The notes under the pieces: model-generated
Databases searched by the model: none
Told to the model about the DNA's origin: nothing
What the model saw: only the letters and a program-made list of their open reading frames with translations
NCBI RefSeq assembly: GCF_015694725.1
Contig: NZ_JADQDQ010000003.1
Location: 124,001-188,000 of the forward strand
Length of the DNA: 64,000 nucleotides
Direction: 5' to 3'
Source of the DNA: Hymenobacter jeongseonensis
GTDB lineage: Bacteria; Bacteroidota; Bacteroidia; Cytophagales; Hymenobacteraceae
In this document: positions 52,367 through 61,137 of the stretch, piece after piece
Layout of the letters: the number at the start of each line of letters is the position of its first letter
How positions within the stretch are numbered: position 1 is the stretch's first letter
Translations under genes and position numbers: made by a program

Positions 52367-53269
52367 ATGAACCCCACCGTGCCTTCGGCCCTGACCGCCT
52401 TGGTGCGCCGCCTGCGCCACCTCGAAATCCGCATCCGCAAGGCTGTGGAGGCCCAATTACAGGGTGATTTCCATTCCGTATTCAAGGGCACGGGCCTGGA
52501 AGTGGATGACGTGCGCCTTTACCAATACGGCGACGAGGTGCGCGCCATCGACTGGGCGGTATCCAGCAAGGGGCACGGTACATTCGTGAAAACCTACAAA
52601 GAGGAGAAGGAGCAGCAAGTGCTGGTCTTACTCGACGTGAGCGGCTCGCTGGACGTGGGCGACGGCCAGCGCCGCAAGCTCGACGTAGCCCGCGACATTG
52701 CGGGCCTGCTTGCGTTGTCGGCCGCCCGGCAGGGTTCGGCGCTGGGCTTGTTGGCTTTTTCTGACCAAAAGGAACTGTATTTGCCCCCCGCCAAAGGCCC
52801 GCGTGTGGCGTACGCCCTCATTCAGCGCCTGTTTGCGCTCGTGCCCGTTTCCCGCCGAACTGGGGTAGGGGCGGGCATTCGGCAGGCACTGGGGCTGCTC
52901 AAGCGCCGCACGCTGGTGGTGCTGATTTCGGACTTTATCGACGGGAACTACGAGCGGGAGCTCACCATGCTGGCCCAGCGCCACGACCTGATTGTGGTGC
53001 AAACCCTCGCCCCGCGCGAGCGTCATTTTCCCGGCGTGGGCATTGTGCCTCTGTGCGATGCCGAAACCGGGCAAGTGCGCTGGGTCAACACGTCCTCCGC
53101 AAATTTTCGGGCCCAGGTGCAGGCCAATGCCGATTATCAGGAAGCCCAACTGGTGAACATCTGCCGCCGCAACCGCACCGGGTTTCTGGCCCTGAGCACC
53201 GAAGGCGACTTCGTGCCGCAACTCGTGAATCTGTTTCGTCACCGCCAGCAGTCGGGCCGCCGTGGGTAA
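52367..53269 (+). CDS. DUF58 domain protein of the Bat cluster
   Basis: The 300-residue protein carries the DUF58 motif DVRLYQYGDEVRAIDWAVSS (48-67) and a vWA-like domain with DVSGS (90-94) and a late SDFIDGNYE. It is the first gene of DUF58 - BatD-like - BatA, read in one direction with an overlap-like junction to the next gene. In Bacteroidota this cluster usually also has a MoxR ATPase, absent here. It is a paralogue of the DUF58 protein at 10869-11786. Confidence 0.92.
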   Translation: MNPTVPSALTALVRRLRHLEIRIRKAVEAQLQGDFHSVFKGTGLEVDDVRLYQYGDEVRAIDWAVSSKGHGTFVKTYKEEKEQQVLVLLDVSGSLDVGDGQRRKLDVARDIAGLLALSAARQGSALGLLAFSDQKELYLPPAKGPRVAYALIQRLFALVPVSRRTGVGAGIRQALGLLKRRTLVVLISDFIDGNYERELTMLAQRHDLIVVQTLAPRERHFPGVGIVPLCDAETGQVRWVNTSSANFRAQVQANADYQEAQLVNICRRNRTGFLALSTEGDFVPQLVNLFRHRQQSGRRG

Positions 53270-53270
53270 G

Positions 53271-54182
53271 ATGATAAACGCCACCCGACTACTTGCCTTC
53301 TTGTTGCTGAGTGTGCTGCTGAGCACCCGCGCCGCCGCACAGTCCCGGCCTGCTGAGGGCCTGCAGGGTCGCTTTTTGCAAAAAAGCATTCTAGTGGGCG
53401 AGCCCGTGGACTACGAACTGCGGTACGAGCACGCTCCCGACCTAGAAGTGGTGTTTCCCGATTCGCTGGCGGGCTTTGCGCCTTTCGACTACACGGGCAA
53501 AACCTACTTCCCAACGCGCACCCGCAACGGCCGCAGCCTCGACCGCGCCATTTACCACCTGCGCACCTTCCGCCTCGATACGGTGCAGAGCCTGGCGCTG
53601 CCCGTGCTGGTGCTGCAAGGGGCCGACACGCTAAGCCTGGCCCCGCCGCCCAGCAGGGTGCGGCTACGGCGCACGGCCCCGCCCCAGGCAACCAACGACT
53701 TGCCCGAACTGCGCCAAAACCTGACGCTGGTGCAGGTAGAGCCGGTTTTTAACTACCCATACTGGCTGGCTGGAAGCGCGGCGGTGCTGCTGCTGCTGGC
53801 CGGCAGTGCGGCCTTGTTTCGGCAGCGCCTCACGCGGCGCTACCAGGCCTACAAGCGGCGCAAAAACCACGGATATTTTCTGGCCCAGTTTGCGCGGCAC
53901 GTCGAGCGGTTCGAACTGTCCCGTTCGGCTACCAATGTGGAACGAGCCGTGGTGCTGTGGAAAAACTACCTTGCCCTTTTGGAAAACAACGAGTTGAGTT
54001 CCTTCACCACGCGTGAGATTGTGACCTATTTTGAGAACGACAGCGACGTGCGCAAAGCCCTGAGTGCCACGGACAAAGTGATTTACGGAAACCTGCAAAC
54101 CGAAGATGCCAAAGAGGTTGACCGGGCCTTCCAACGCCTGCGCGGCTTTGCCGAGCGGCGCTACGCCTCCGTAAGTCAGTGA
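53271..54182 (+). CDS. BatD-like exported membrane protein
   Basis: The ATG at 53271 (a GTG at 53262 overlaps the DUF58 end) gives 303 residues. A signal peptide (LLAFLLLSVLLSTRAAAQ) is followed by a beta-rich domain (LQGRFLQKSILVGEPVDYELRYEHAPDLEVVFPDS), a TM helix at about 165-185 (LAGSAAVLLLLAGSAALF) and a basic cytoplasmic helix domain with FELSRSATNVERAVVLWKNYLALLE. This layout fits BatD-type oxygen-tolerance proteins shortened relative to the usual family. It is translationally coupled to DUF58. Confidence 0.72.
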   Translation: MINATRLLAFLLLSVLLSTRAAAQSRPAEGLQGRFLQKSILVGEPVDYELRYEHAPDLEVVFPDSLAGFAPFDYTGKTYFPTRTRNGRSLDRAIYHLRTFRLDTVQSLALPVLVLQGADTLSLAPPPSRVRLRRTAPPQATNDLPELRQNLTLVQVEPVFNYPYWLAGSAAVLLLLAGSAALFRQRLTRRYQAYKRRKNHGYFLAQFARHVERFELSRSATNVERAVVLWKNYLALLENNELSSFTTREIVTYFENDSDVRKALSATDKVIYGNLQTEDAKEVDRAFQRLRGFAERRYASVSQ

Positions 54183-54277
54183 ATAGGTTAAGGCTGCGCC
54201 GTTAGTTACAGTGGTAGCCAGAGTTCCCTGCGGCTCTCCGCCAACTGTGCGGTGCCTCAACTTACCTTCGCGGTTGC

Positions 54278-55300
54278 TTGAACGACTTTTTTAACCTTCT
54301 GCGCTACACTACGCTGGCCGGCTACCAGTGGCAGGAGCCCCGGCTGCTGCTGCTTATCCTGCTGGTGCCGCTGCTGTTTGTGCTGCGCTGGGCGCTGGCC
54401 CGGCGCCGGCCGCGGGTGGCGGTGGCGTTTGGTCCCGGGGCGGGGCCGCGGGATTGGGTGGCTTTCCTGCGTTTTCTGCCCGATGTAGTGCTGGGCCTGG
54501 CGCTCAACTTCGCTATCGTGGCGCTGGCCCGGCCCCAACGCACCGACGAGCGGGTAGAACAGTCCGGCCAAGGCATTGACCTGGTGCTGGCCATCGACGT
54601 GTCGGGCTCGATGGAAATTCAGGACTTGCTGCCCAACCGCCTCGAAGCCGCCAAGCGCCTAGCCACTGATTTCATCAATTCCCGCGCAGGCGACCGGCTC
54701 GGCCTCGTGGCCTTTGCCGGCGAAGCCTACTCGCTGGCCCCGCTCACCACCGACTACGACCTGTTGCGCGAGCATTTGGCCAGCCTTCGCTTTGGTATGA
54801 TAAAGCTGGACGGCACGGCCATCGGCACTGCCCTAGGCGTGGCCACCAACCGGTTGCGCGAATCCACGGCGCGCTCGCGGGTGTGCATTCTGCTTTCGGA
54901 TGGGGAAAGCAACGCCGGCAGTCTCGACCCGCAATTGGCCGCCCGCCTGGCCCATGCCTACGGCATCCGCATCTACACCATCGGGCTGGGCAAGGACGGT
55001 TTCGTGCCCTACGGCAAGGACGCCCAGGGCCAGCCTCGCTACGTCCAAACCCGGCTCGACGAAACCACCATGCGCGAGCTGGCGGCGGCGGCCCAGGGAC
55101 AGTTTTTCCGGGCCACCGATACGGCAGGCTTACGCGAGGTTTTCAAGCAAATAAACCAGCTCGAAAAGTCCGAAATCAAACAGTTGCGCTTCCGCAATAC
55201 CAAGGATTTTTACCTGCCTTATCTGTGGCTGGCCATTGCCTTATGGGTGCTGTGGCTGGCGCTGAAAAGCACATTCCTGAGTAATCCGTTGGAGGATTAG
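54278..55300 (+). CDS. batA: BatA-type vWA-domain membrane protein
   Basis: About 340 residues from a TTG start (54278); no ATG is available. An N-terminal helix pair (LLLLILLVPLLFVLRWAL and FLPDVVLGLALNFAIVALARP) precedes a vWA domain with the complete MIDAS motif DVSGSM (107-112), followed by LAPLTTDYDLL and SDGESNAG. A last TM helix is near the C-terminus (LPYLWLAIALWVLWLAL). BatA proteins act in oxidative-stress tolerance or maturation. TACCTTCG (54263-54270) lies seven bases upstream of the TTG. Confidence 0.9.
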   Translation: MNDFFNLLRYTTLAGYQWQEPRLLLLILLVPLLFVLRWALARRRPRVAVAFGPGAGPRDWVAFLRFLPDVVLGLALNFAIVALARPQRTDERVEQSGQGIDLVLAIDVSGSMEIQDLLPNRLEAAKRLATDFINSRAGDRLGLVAFAGEAYSLAPLTTDYDLLREHLASLRFGMIKLDGTAIGTALGVATNRLRESTARSRVCILLSDGESNAGSLDPQLAARLAHAYGIRIYTIGLGKDGFVPYGKDAQGQPRYVQTRLDETTMRELAAAAQGQFFRATDTAGLREVFKQINQLEKSEIKQLRFRNTKDFYLPYLWLAIALWVLWLALKSTFLSNPLED

Positions 55301-55387
55301 CCGCCCAATCCGTTTAAATACTGCCCTGCCAGCTCAGCTTATGGAACCCGTAGTGTTTGTCTAGCTCATAATCCTGAACCTTCCTGA

Positions 55388-56056
55388 ATGTCTATTGCCG
55401 ATAACATCCACCGCATCGAACAAGAGCTAGCCGGCACGGCCGCCCGGCTGGTAGTGGTTACCAAAACGCACCCCGTGGAGAAGCTGGAGGAGGCGTACGC
55501 CGCCGGGGCCCGCATGTTTGGCGAAAACCGGCCCCAGGAAATGGCCGCCAAGCAGCCCCAACTGCCTGCCGACGTGGAGTGGCACCTCATCGGCCAGTTG
55601 CAAACCAACAAGGCCAAACTCGTGGCGCCTTTCGTGCACACCGTGCAAAGCATCGACAGCCTCAAGCTGCTGCGGGAACTCGACAAGCACGCCGCTGCGC
55701 ATCACCGAGTCATCAACGGACTGCTGCAATTTCACATTGCCCGGGAAGAAACCAAATCAGGCCTGACGCTGGCCGAGGCCGAAGAAATTCTCGCTTCCGA
55801 CGCCTACCGGCAGTTGCAGCACGTGCGCCTCACCGGCGTAATGGGCGTGGCCACCTTCACGCACGACGAAGCCCAGTTACGCCAGGAATTCGGCCAGTTG
55901 CGAGGCTATTTCCAGCAGCTGAAAACGGCTTACTTCGCCGACCAACCTGGGTTTCGGGAGATTTCGATGGGCATGAGCGGCGATTATGCCTTGGCTGTGG
56001 CCGAAGGCAGCACCCTGGTGCGGGTGGGCAGCGCCATCTTTGGCAGCCGCGGCTGA
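55388..56056 (+). CDS. YggS family PLP-binding protein
   Basis: The 222-residue protein belongs to the YggS/PROSC alanine-racemase-like family: VVVTKTHPVEKLEEAYAAGARMFGENRPQEM with the PLP lysine Lys26, WHLIGQLQTNKAK, then LMGVATF-type and SMGMSGDYALAVAEGSTLVRVGSAIFG at the C-terminus. YggS binds PLP without known catalysis and controls vitamin B6 homeostasis and amino-acid pools. It follows batA by 87 bases. Confidence 0.94.
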   Translation: MSIADNIHRIEQELAGTAARLVVVTKTHPVEKLEEAYAAGARMFGENRPQEMAAKQPQLPADVEWHLIGQLQTNKAKLVAPFVHTVQSIDSLKLLRELDKHAAAHHRVINGLLQFHIAREETKSGLTLAEAEEILASDAYRQLQHVRLTGVMGVATFTHDEAQLRQEFGQLRGYFQQLKTAYFADQPGFREISMGMSGDYALAVAEGSTLVRVGSAIFGSRG

Positions 56057-56143
56057 TTGGGGCCGGGCGGCGGAGTAGGGCAGGAGCCCCGGGCGCGGCG
56101 GTAGAAATTCTCCTATCTTTCCTCCATCCGCTGCTTCCTGCTT

Positions 56144-57307
56144 ATGCCCACTGCCGCTTCCGCCACGTCGCCTCCGCCAGCCATTCAGGCGAATCAGCAC
56201 ATTTACAACGACTACTTCCGCGAGGAATTTACCCAGACACTGGACGAAAACATCCTGCAACTGCTCGACCGGGTGTGGTTTCGGTCCGAACTGGTGGGGT
56301 TCGAAAATTACCCGCAGCGCAACAACCCCGACCGACCGCTGATTTTCGCGTCCAACCACTCGGGCATGGCTTTTCCCTGGGATGCCATCGTGGCGCTGTC
56401 GCACCTGTGGCGCCACCTCAAAAAGAACGGGGCAATGCACGACTTGCCGCGGCCGCTCTCGGCCCCGCTGCTCTCCCAAACGGCCCTGATGAATCCGTAT
56501 CTGGTGCGGGAATTCTGGAAAAAATGCGGCTGCGTGGATGCCACGACGCTGAATTTTGAAACCATGATGTATTACCAGGACCACAACCTGATGCTGTACC
56601 CGGAAGGCGTGCCCGGCATCGGCAAAGGGTTCAATCGCAAGTATCAGTTCCAGCGCCTGGCTACCAGCATGGTGCGCCTGAGCCTACAGCACGGCACCGA
56701 TATCGTGCCTTTTTACACCATCAACGCCGAATACCTTAATCCCTACGCCTATTCCTGGGACTGGATAAACAAATACACCAAGAAAATCGGCATCCCGTTT
56801 TTGCCCATCACGGTGTTGCTGCTATTGGTGCTCATTCAGCCGTGGGCGTTTTACCTCGCCCTGCCCGCCAAGCTTGTCTTCGTGATGGGCACTCGCATTC
56901 GGCCCTCCGACTTGACCACCAAAAAGCCCGAAGAGCACACCCGCGAAGACTACGCGGCGTTGTCGGAGCAAATTCGGCAAAAGATGCAGGCCGAGATGGA
57001 CGCCGCCGTGGCCGCCCACGGCCAGCAACCCTACCGCTGGGGTGAGCTCTGGCAGCGCATGAAGGAAAACCGCCGCTACTTTCCGTTCTTTTTGCCCTTT
57101 GCCTGGCCGGCCATGTTCACGGAGTTTGAGCGTCTGTACGTGAAAGAAGGCCGTCGAAATTTTCGGATGCAACTCGACCGCCCCGGCGCCTGGTTGCGTA
57201 TGCTATGGCGCAATCCCATCACCCTGGCTTACTTCATTCCCTTGATTGGCTGGATTCCGCTTGCCATCAAAGGATACCGAGGCAATAAGCTGGGGCAAAA
57301 ACCTTGA
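56144..57307 (+). CDS. lysophospholipid acyltransferase-like membrane protein
   Basis: The 387-residue protein shows the LPLAT-like motif NHSGMAFPWD (71-80), YPEGVPGIGKGFNRKY as the substrate-binding loop, and a hydrophobic segment ITVLLLLVLIQPWAFYLALPAK. A second cluster at the C-terminus has WRNPITLAYFIPLIGWIPLAI. The H-to-D distance is longer than the NHxxxxD of PlsC, as in the COG0204-like NHSG subgroup. It probably acylates a lipid. The next feature is the second palindromic repeat. Confidence 0.82.
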   Translation: MPTAASATSPPPAIQANQHIYNDYFREEFTQTLDENILQLLDRVWFRSELVGFENYPQRNNPDRPLIFASNHSGMAFPWDAIVALSHLWRHLKKNGAMHDLPRPLSAPLLSQTALMNPYLVREFWKKCGCVDATTLNFETMMYYQDHNLMLYPEGVPGIGKGFNRKYQFQRLATSMVRLSLQHGTDIVPFYTINAEYLNPYAYSWDWINKYTKKIGIPFLPITVLLLLVLIQPWAFYLALPAKLVFVMGTRIRPSDLTTKKPEEHTREDYAALSEQIRQKMQAEMDAAVAAHGQQPYRWGELWQRMKENRRYFPFFLPFAWPAMFTEFERLYVKEGRRNFRMQLDRPGAWLRMLWRNPITLAYFIPLIGWIPLAIKGYRGNKLGQKP

Positions 57308-57334
57308 ATTTTCTGCCTAAGCATGTAAAAAAAA

Positions 57335-57437
57335 GCCGTCATGCAGAGCAAAGCGAAGCATCTCGTGTGTGGCAGTAAACCTATCGTATTGAATTAGTTA
57401 CGCGAGCGAGGTACTTCGCTTTGCTCTGCATGACGGC
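57335..57437. repeat. palindromic REP-like repeat, copy 2
   Basis: The outer arms (gccgtcatgcagagcaaag... and its complement ...ctttgctctgcatgacggc) pair over about 24 bases before diverging near CATCTC/GTACCTC. It shares with copy 1 (2242-2339) the GTCATGC, AGCGAAG and CATCTC core and the position between two plus-strand genes. The central 40 bases differ completely. The arm sequence itself differs at several paired positions, indicating compensatory change. Confidence 0.85.
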
Positions 57438-57472
57438 CTTTGCCCACCTGCCCGTTCTACAAATCCCACCCA

Positions 57473-58450
57473 ATGCCCTCTTTCCAGCATTTGCTGCTTA
57501 AGCAGCTACTCACCGCGGCCGCGTCGCCATTGGCGCGGCGCAAGCCCAGCGTGGGGGCCATGCGCCTAGCCATGGAAGCCGGCTCGATGTTCCAGTTTAT
57601 GCCCTGGAACGTGCATTTGGAGAGTTTGAAGGTGGATAATCGGTTGGAAGCGGAGTGGCTGCGGCCTCGCGGTGCCCACGCCACCCGGGTAATGCTCTAC
57701 CTGCACGGCGGCGGCTACGTGCTGGGTTCGCTCAACACCCATCGCAGCCTGGTGGGCAGCCTAGCTCATCGCTGCGGCCTCAACGTGCTGACCATCAACT
57801 ACCGAAAAGCGCCCGACCATCCGTTTCCGGCAGCGCTCGACGATGCCAAACGGGCTTATCGCTGGCTATTACGGCACGGCCACCAGCCCCACGAAATTGT
57901 GGTGGCCGGAGATTCGGCCGGTGGTGGCCTGGCGCTGGCTTTGGTGCTGGCCCTGCGCGATGCCGGCGCGGCCCTGCCGGCCGCTGCCGTTGGCCTCTCG
58001 CCTTGGACCGACCTCAACCTGCCCATCACGGCCCTGCGCCGCGTGGCTCGGGAAGAGGGACTCCTGCTCGAAGCGCTGCAAATGCGCACCTGGGGCCCGC
58101 TCTACGCCCACAAAACTCCTTTGATGCACCCGCTGCTGTCGCCCGCGCAGGCTGATTTGCACGGCTTGCCGCCCCTACTTATCCAGATTTCCACGGCCGA
58201 AGTACTCTACGAAGACGTGTTGAAATTCGTGGATAAAGCCCGGGCCGCGGGCAGCAAAGTCACGCTCCAGCCGTTTGAGGGCCTAGTACATTGGTGGCAT
58301 TTGTTCTGGCGCATCGTGCCCGAGGCGCGGCAGGCGCTGGACCAGGTAGCAAGCTTTCTGGAGCAAATGTGGCCCACCGCCAAGGCTGCCTCGGTAGCGT
58401 GGCCGGCAGCGGAACCGCGCCGGCCAGTGGCTCGGCGCCGGGCGGCGTAG
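57473..58450 (+). CDS. HSL-family alpha/beta hydrolase
   Basis: The start MPSFQHLLLKQ gives 325 residues. Hormone-sensitive-lipase-type motifs: oxyanion HGGG (78-81), nucleophile Ser148 in GDSAG (146-150), a likely acid Asp248 (EVLYEDV) and His273 (EGLVHWWH). These esterases hydrolyse short-chain esters or lactones. The C-terminal 25 residues are Ala/Arg/Pro-rich. It begins 36 bases after the palindromic repeat, which therefore lies in its leader. Confidence 0.9.
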   Translation: MPSFQHLLLKQLLTAAASPLARRKPSVGAMRLAMEAGSMFQFMPWNVHLESLKVDNRLEAEWLRPRGAHATRVMLYLHGGGYVLGSLNTHRSLVGSLAHRCGLNVLTINYRKAPDHPFPAALDDAKRAYRWLLRHGHQPHEIVVAGDSAGGGLALALVLALRDAGAALPAAAVGLSPWTDLNLPITALRRVAREEGLLLEALQMRTWGPLYAHKTPLMHPLLSPAQADLHGLPPLLIQISTAEVLYEDVLKFVDKARAAGSKVTLQPFEGLVHWWHLFWRIVPEARQALDQVASFLEQMWPTAKAASVAWPAAEPRRPVARRRAA

Positions 58451-58708
58451 GAAATCAGGCGCTTCTGTTTTTCGTTTTTTAAGGAAGCCACGTTCGGGGT
58501 AAGTACCGATGCGTAGAAAAATATTTCTTGATTTTGAGGAAATAGGGCTACTTTTCACAAAAAGCGGCGTACACCGTTCAACTATATTGCATTGTGTTCG
58601 TAGGTTTGCATCGGAAATAGTCGGCTTGCATACTACTTTGATGTGGCAAGTGCTTTTATTTCAACTACTTCCCTGTTTTCATTTTTCACCTCCAATCCTG
58701 TCCTTATC

Positions 58709-59179
58709 ATGGAAGATTTGTTCAAGAAGTTCGTTAATGCCGGCGTTGGCTACATCGCACAAGGCAGCAAGTCATTGCAAAGCACCATCGAGAAGTTGGT
58801 GAAAGACAACAAGATGACCCAGGAAGAGGGCAAGAAAATTGTTGACGACCTGATGAAGAGCGGCGAAACCAAGCGTGCCGAGCTCGAAAAGCAGTTCCAG
58901 GGCCTCTCCGAGCGCATCAAGGGCAGCGTTGGCTTGGGCGATTCTAAACCCAAAGCCAAAAGCAAGCCCGCCGCCAAAAAGCCGGCCGCCAAGGCTGCCG
59001 CTAAGCCCGCGACCAGCGCCACGAGCAAGGTTGCTGGTGCCACCAAAAAGGCTGCCGACAAAGTGAGCGCTGCCGCTGGCACGGCTCAGAAATCGGCCGC
59101 TGCGAATGCCGGTGCGGCCAAAAAGCCTGCTGCCAAGAAGCCCGCTACTTCGGCTTCCAGCGCTGCCGACCAAGCCTAG
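58709..59179 (+). CDS. phasin-like protein with histone-H1-like tail
   Basis: A 156-residue protein. Residues 1-75 form a helical phasin/PhaI-type region (EDLFKKFVNAGVGYIAQGSKSLQSTIEKLVKDNKMTQEEGKKIVDDLMKSGETKRAELEKQFQGLSERI), and the rest is a Lys/Ala/Pro-rich tail (KSKPAAKKPAAKAAAKPATS...) like histone H1 or PhaF. It may coat polymer granules and bind DNA, or act as a nucleoid-type protein. Its own terminator follows; the 258 bases upstream contain no other gene. Confidence 0.8.
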   Translation: MEDLFKKFVNAGVGYIAQGSKSLQSTIEKLVKDNKMTQEEGKKIVDDLMKSGETKRAELEKQFQGLSERIKGSVGLGDSKPKAKSKPAAKKPAAKAAAKPATSATSKVAGATKKAADKVSAAAGTAQKSAAANAGAAKKPAAKKPATSASSAADQA

Positions 59180-59199
59180 GCATTTCGATTGCCCCTTAA

Positions 59200-59234
59200 A
59201 AAAGCCCCGTTTGCGCTATGTGAACGGGGCTTTT
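59200..59234 (+). terminator. terminator of the phasin-like gene
   Basis: A 12-bp stem (aaaagccccgtt 59200-59211 / aacggggctttt 59223-59234) with an 11-base loop, 20 bases after the stop codon, ending in T4. Confidence 0.85.
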
Positions 59235-59339
59235 AGGGCTTTGGGTTCTGCCGGCTGCTGGTTTGCTGTGGCATTATTTCAAACCCAGATTTCGCCCGTT
59301 CCCCACCTCGCTCCACTGCCGGATGCCACGCCGTAGCAC

Positions 59340-59347
59340 TACTTTCA
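59340..59347 (+). promoter_or_regulatory. -7 box directly before the ABC1 kinase start
   Basis: TACTTTCA resembles TAnnTTTG (one mismatch) and ends 6 bases before the ATG at 59354. Confidence 0.35.
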
Positions 59348-59353
59348 CGGTCG

Positions 59354-61045
59354 ATGTTTAAAAACACGATTTCCAACCTCACCCGCATTCGGCAAGTAGC
59401 TGAGGTATTGCTGCGCTACGGCTTTGAGGATGTGGTGACTACCACGCCCCTGCGCCGCCTGGTGAGCCAGGCGCGCCGCCTGAACTGGCAACGGGCCGAC
59501 CGCCAGGTGTTCGAGACCACGCGCTGGGAGCGGGTTCGCCTCATTATTGAAGAGCTGGGCCCCACGTTTATCAAGCTGGCGCAGGCCATGAGCAACCGAG
59601 CCGACTTGCTTCCCCAGGCCCTGATTGACGAGTTTGAGAAGCTGCAAAGCAACGTGCCGCCGTTTGATGTGGTGATTGCGCGGCAGATTATTGAGCAGGA
59701 GTTGGGCCAGCCCATTTCGGAGGTTTTCAGCGAGTTTGACGATACCACGCTGGGCTCGGCCAGCATCGGCCAGGTGCACCGGGCGCGGCTGCTCACCGGC
59801 GAGGAAGTAGTAGTGAAGGTGCAGCGCCCCGGCGTACGCGAAAAAGTGCGCTCCGACCTGGCCTTGCTGCACGAACTGGTACGCCTCACGGCCGGCTTCC
59901 TGCAAAAGCAGGGCCTTGCCAATCCGCAGGACATTGTGGATGCGTTTGAGCGCAGCATGAGCAAAGAGCTGGATTACACTGCCGAAGCCCGCTCGATGGA
60001 GCAGTTTCGCAAGCTCTACGAAGACTACACTACGTTCTATATCCCGAAGCCTTTCCGGGAACTGAGCACCGAGCGGATTCTGGTAATTGAGTTCGTGAGC
60101 GGCTGCAAAATCACCGACAAGACCCAATTGCTAGAGTGGGGCCTGAGCCCCGAAACGGTGGCCGAAACGGGCATGGACATCTACCTGACGCAAATATTTG
60201 AGTTCGGGATTTTCCACGCCGACCCGCACCCTGGCAACGTGCTGGTGCAGCCCGATGGCACGGTGGTACTCATCGACTTTGGGATGGTGGGCCGGCTCAC
60301 CAAGCAGCAGAAATACGCTTTTGCGGGCGTTTTCATCGGCATGGCCCGGCAGGATGCCCGCAACATGGCGCTCAATTTCCGGCGCCTCGCCCTCACGGCG
60401 GAAATCCCGGATATGCGGATGTTCGAGTCGGACCTGAGCCAGTTGATTGAGGATTTTGCCACGCTCGACGTGAAGGAAATGAGCATGAGCGACCTCGCGG
60501 ACGCGCTCCAGACCGTTATCTACAACTACAAGCTGCAAGTGCCGGGCGCGGTATTCCTCATCCTGCGGGCGCTGGTGATTTTGGAAGGCATTGGCAAGGT
60601 GCTGCACCCGAATTTCAACACGTTTGAGTTTGTGCGCCCGTACGGAGCCAAGATTATTCGCGAGCAATACTCGCGGCAAAACCTGCTCTTGGAGGCCGAG
60701 TATACCGGCACGCAACTGTTGGCTTTGCTGCAAACGCTGCCTTCAGATGTGCGCCAAATTGTGCGCAAAATCAGCAAGGGCGAGCTGCGGCTCAAATTTG
60801 AGCTGGTGGGCTACAACCTGCTCCTGCGCAAAGCCGACCAACTAGTGAGCCGCACCATTCTGGCCCTGCTGAGTGTGGGCGGCCTGATATTTTCGGGGCT
60901 TTCGCTGATGGGACGTTACTCGGCTGATATGCCCTACTGGCGCGGCGTGCCCGAGATAACGTGGTGGAGCTTGGGCGCCACCGGCTTTTTGTTGCTGGTG
61001 CTGTTGCTGCTGGGCACCGGCCGCCGCGACAAGGAGAGGGGGTAG
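59354..61045 (+). CDS. ABC1/UbiB (AarF) family atypical kinase
   Basis: The 563-residue protein has the family motifs: KLAQ at 74-77 in place of the usual KxGQ, the Ala-rich loop SASIGQV (135-141), VVVKVQRPG with Lys155, ADPHPGNVLVQPDG and DFGMVG. Two helices close the C-terminus (ALLSVGGLIFSGLSLM and WSLGATGFLLLVLLLLG). The family supports isoprenoid-quinone biosynthesis or lipid transport in the membrane; with menaquinone here a quinone role is plausible. The Gly to Ala change in KxGQ is notable. Confidence 0.92.
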   Translation: MFKNTISNLTRIRQVAEVLLRYGFEDVVTTTPLRRLVSQARRLNWQRADRQVFETTRWERVRLIIEELGPTFIKLAQAMSNRADLLPQALIDEFEKLQSNVPPFDVVIARQIIEQELGQPISEVFSEFDDTTLGSASIGQVHRARLLTGEEVVVKVQRPGVREKVRSDLALLHELVRLTAGFLQKQGLANPQDIVDAFERSMSKELDYTAEARSMEQFRKLYEDYTTFYIPKPFRELSTERILVIEFVSGCKITDKTQLLEWGLSPETVAETGMDIYLTQIFEFGIFHADPHPGNVLVQPDGTVVLIDFGMVGRLTKQQKYAFAGVFIGMARQDARNMALNFRRLALTAEIPDMRMFESDLSQLIEDFATLDVKEMSMSDLADALQTVIYNYKLQVPGAVFLILRALVILEGIGKVLHPNFNTFEFVRPYGAKIIREQYSRQNLLLEAEYTGTQLLALLQTLPSDVRQIVRKISKGELRLKFELVGYNLLLRKADQLVSRTILALLSVGGLIFSGLSLMGRYSADMPYWRGVPEITWWSLGATGFLLLVLLLLGTGRRDKERG

Positions 61046-61137
61046 CAAAGCCTACCAATAATTTAGCGTCCAAGCATTGCAGTCGAGCTTATGCGCCCCG
61101 ACCTTTGCAGCGAGGGGCCTTGTGTCTGCCCTGCTCA

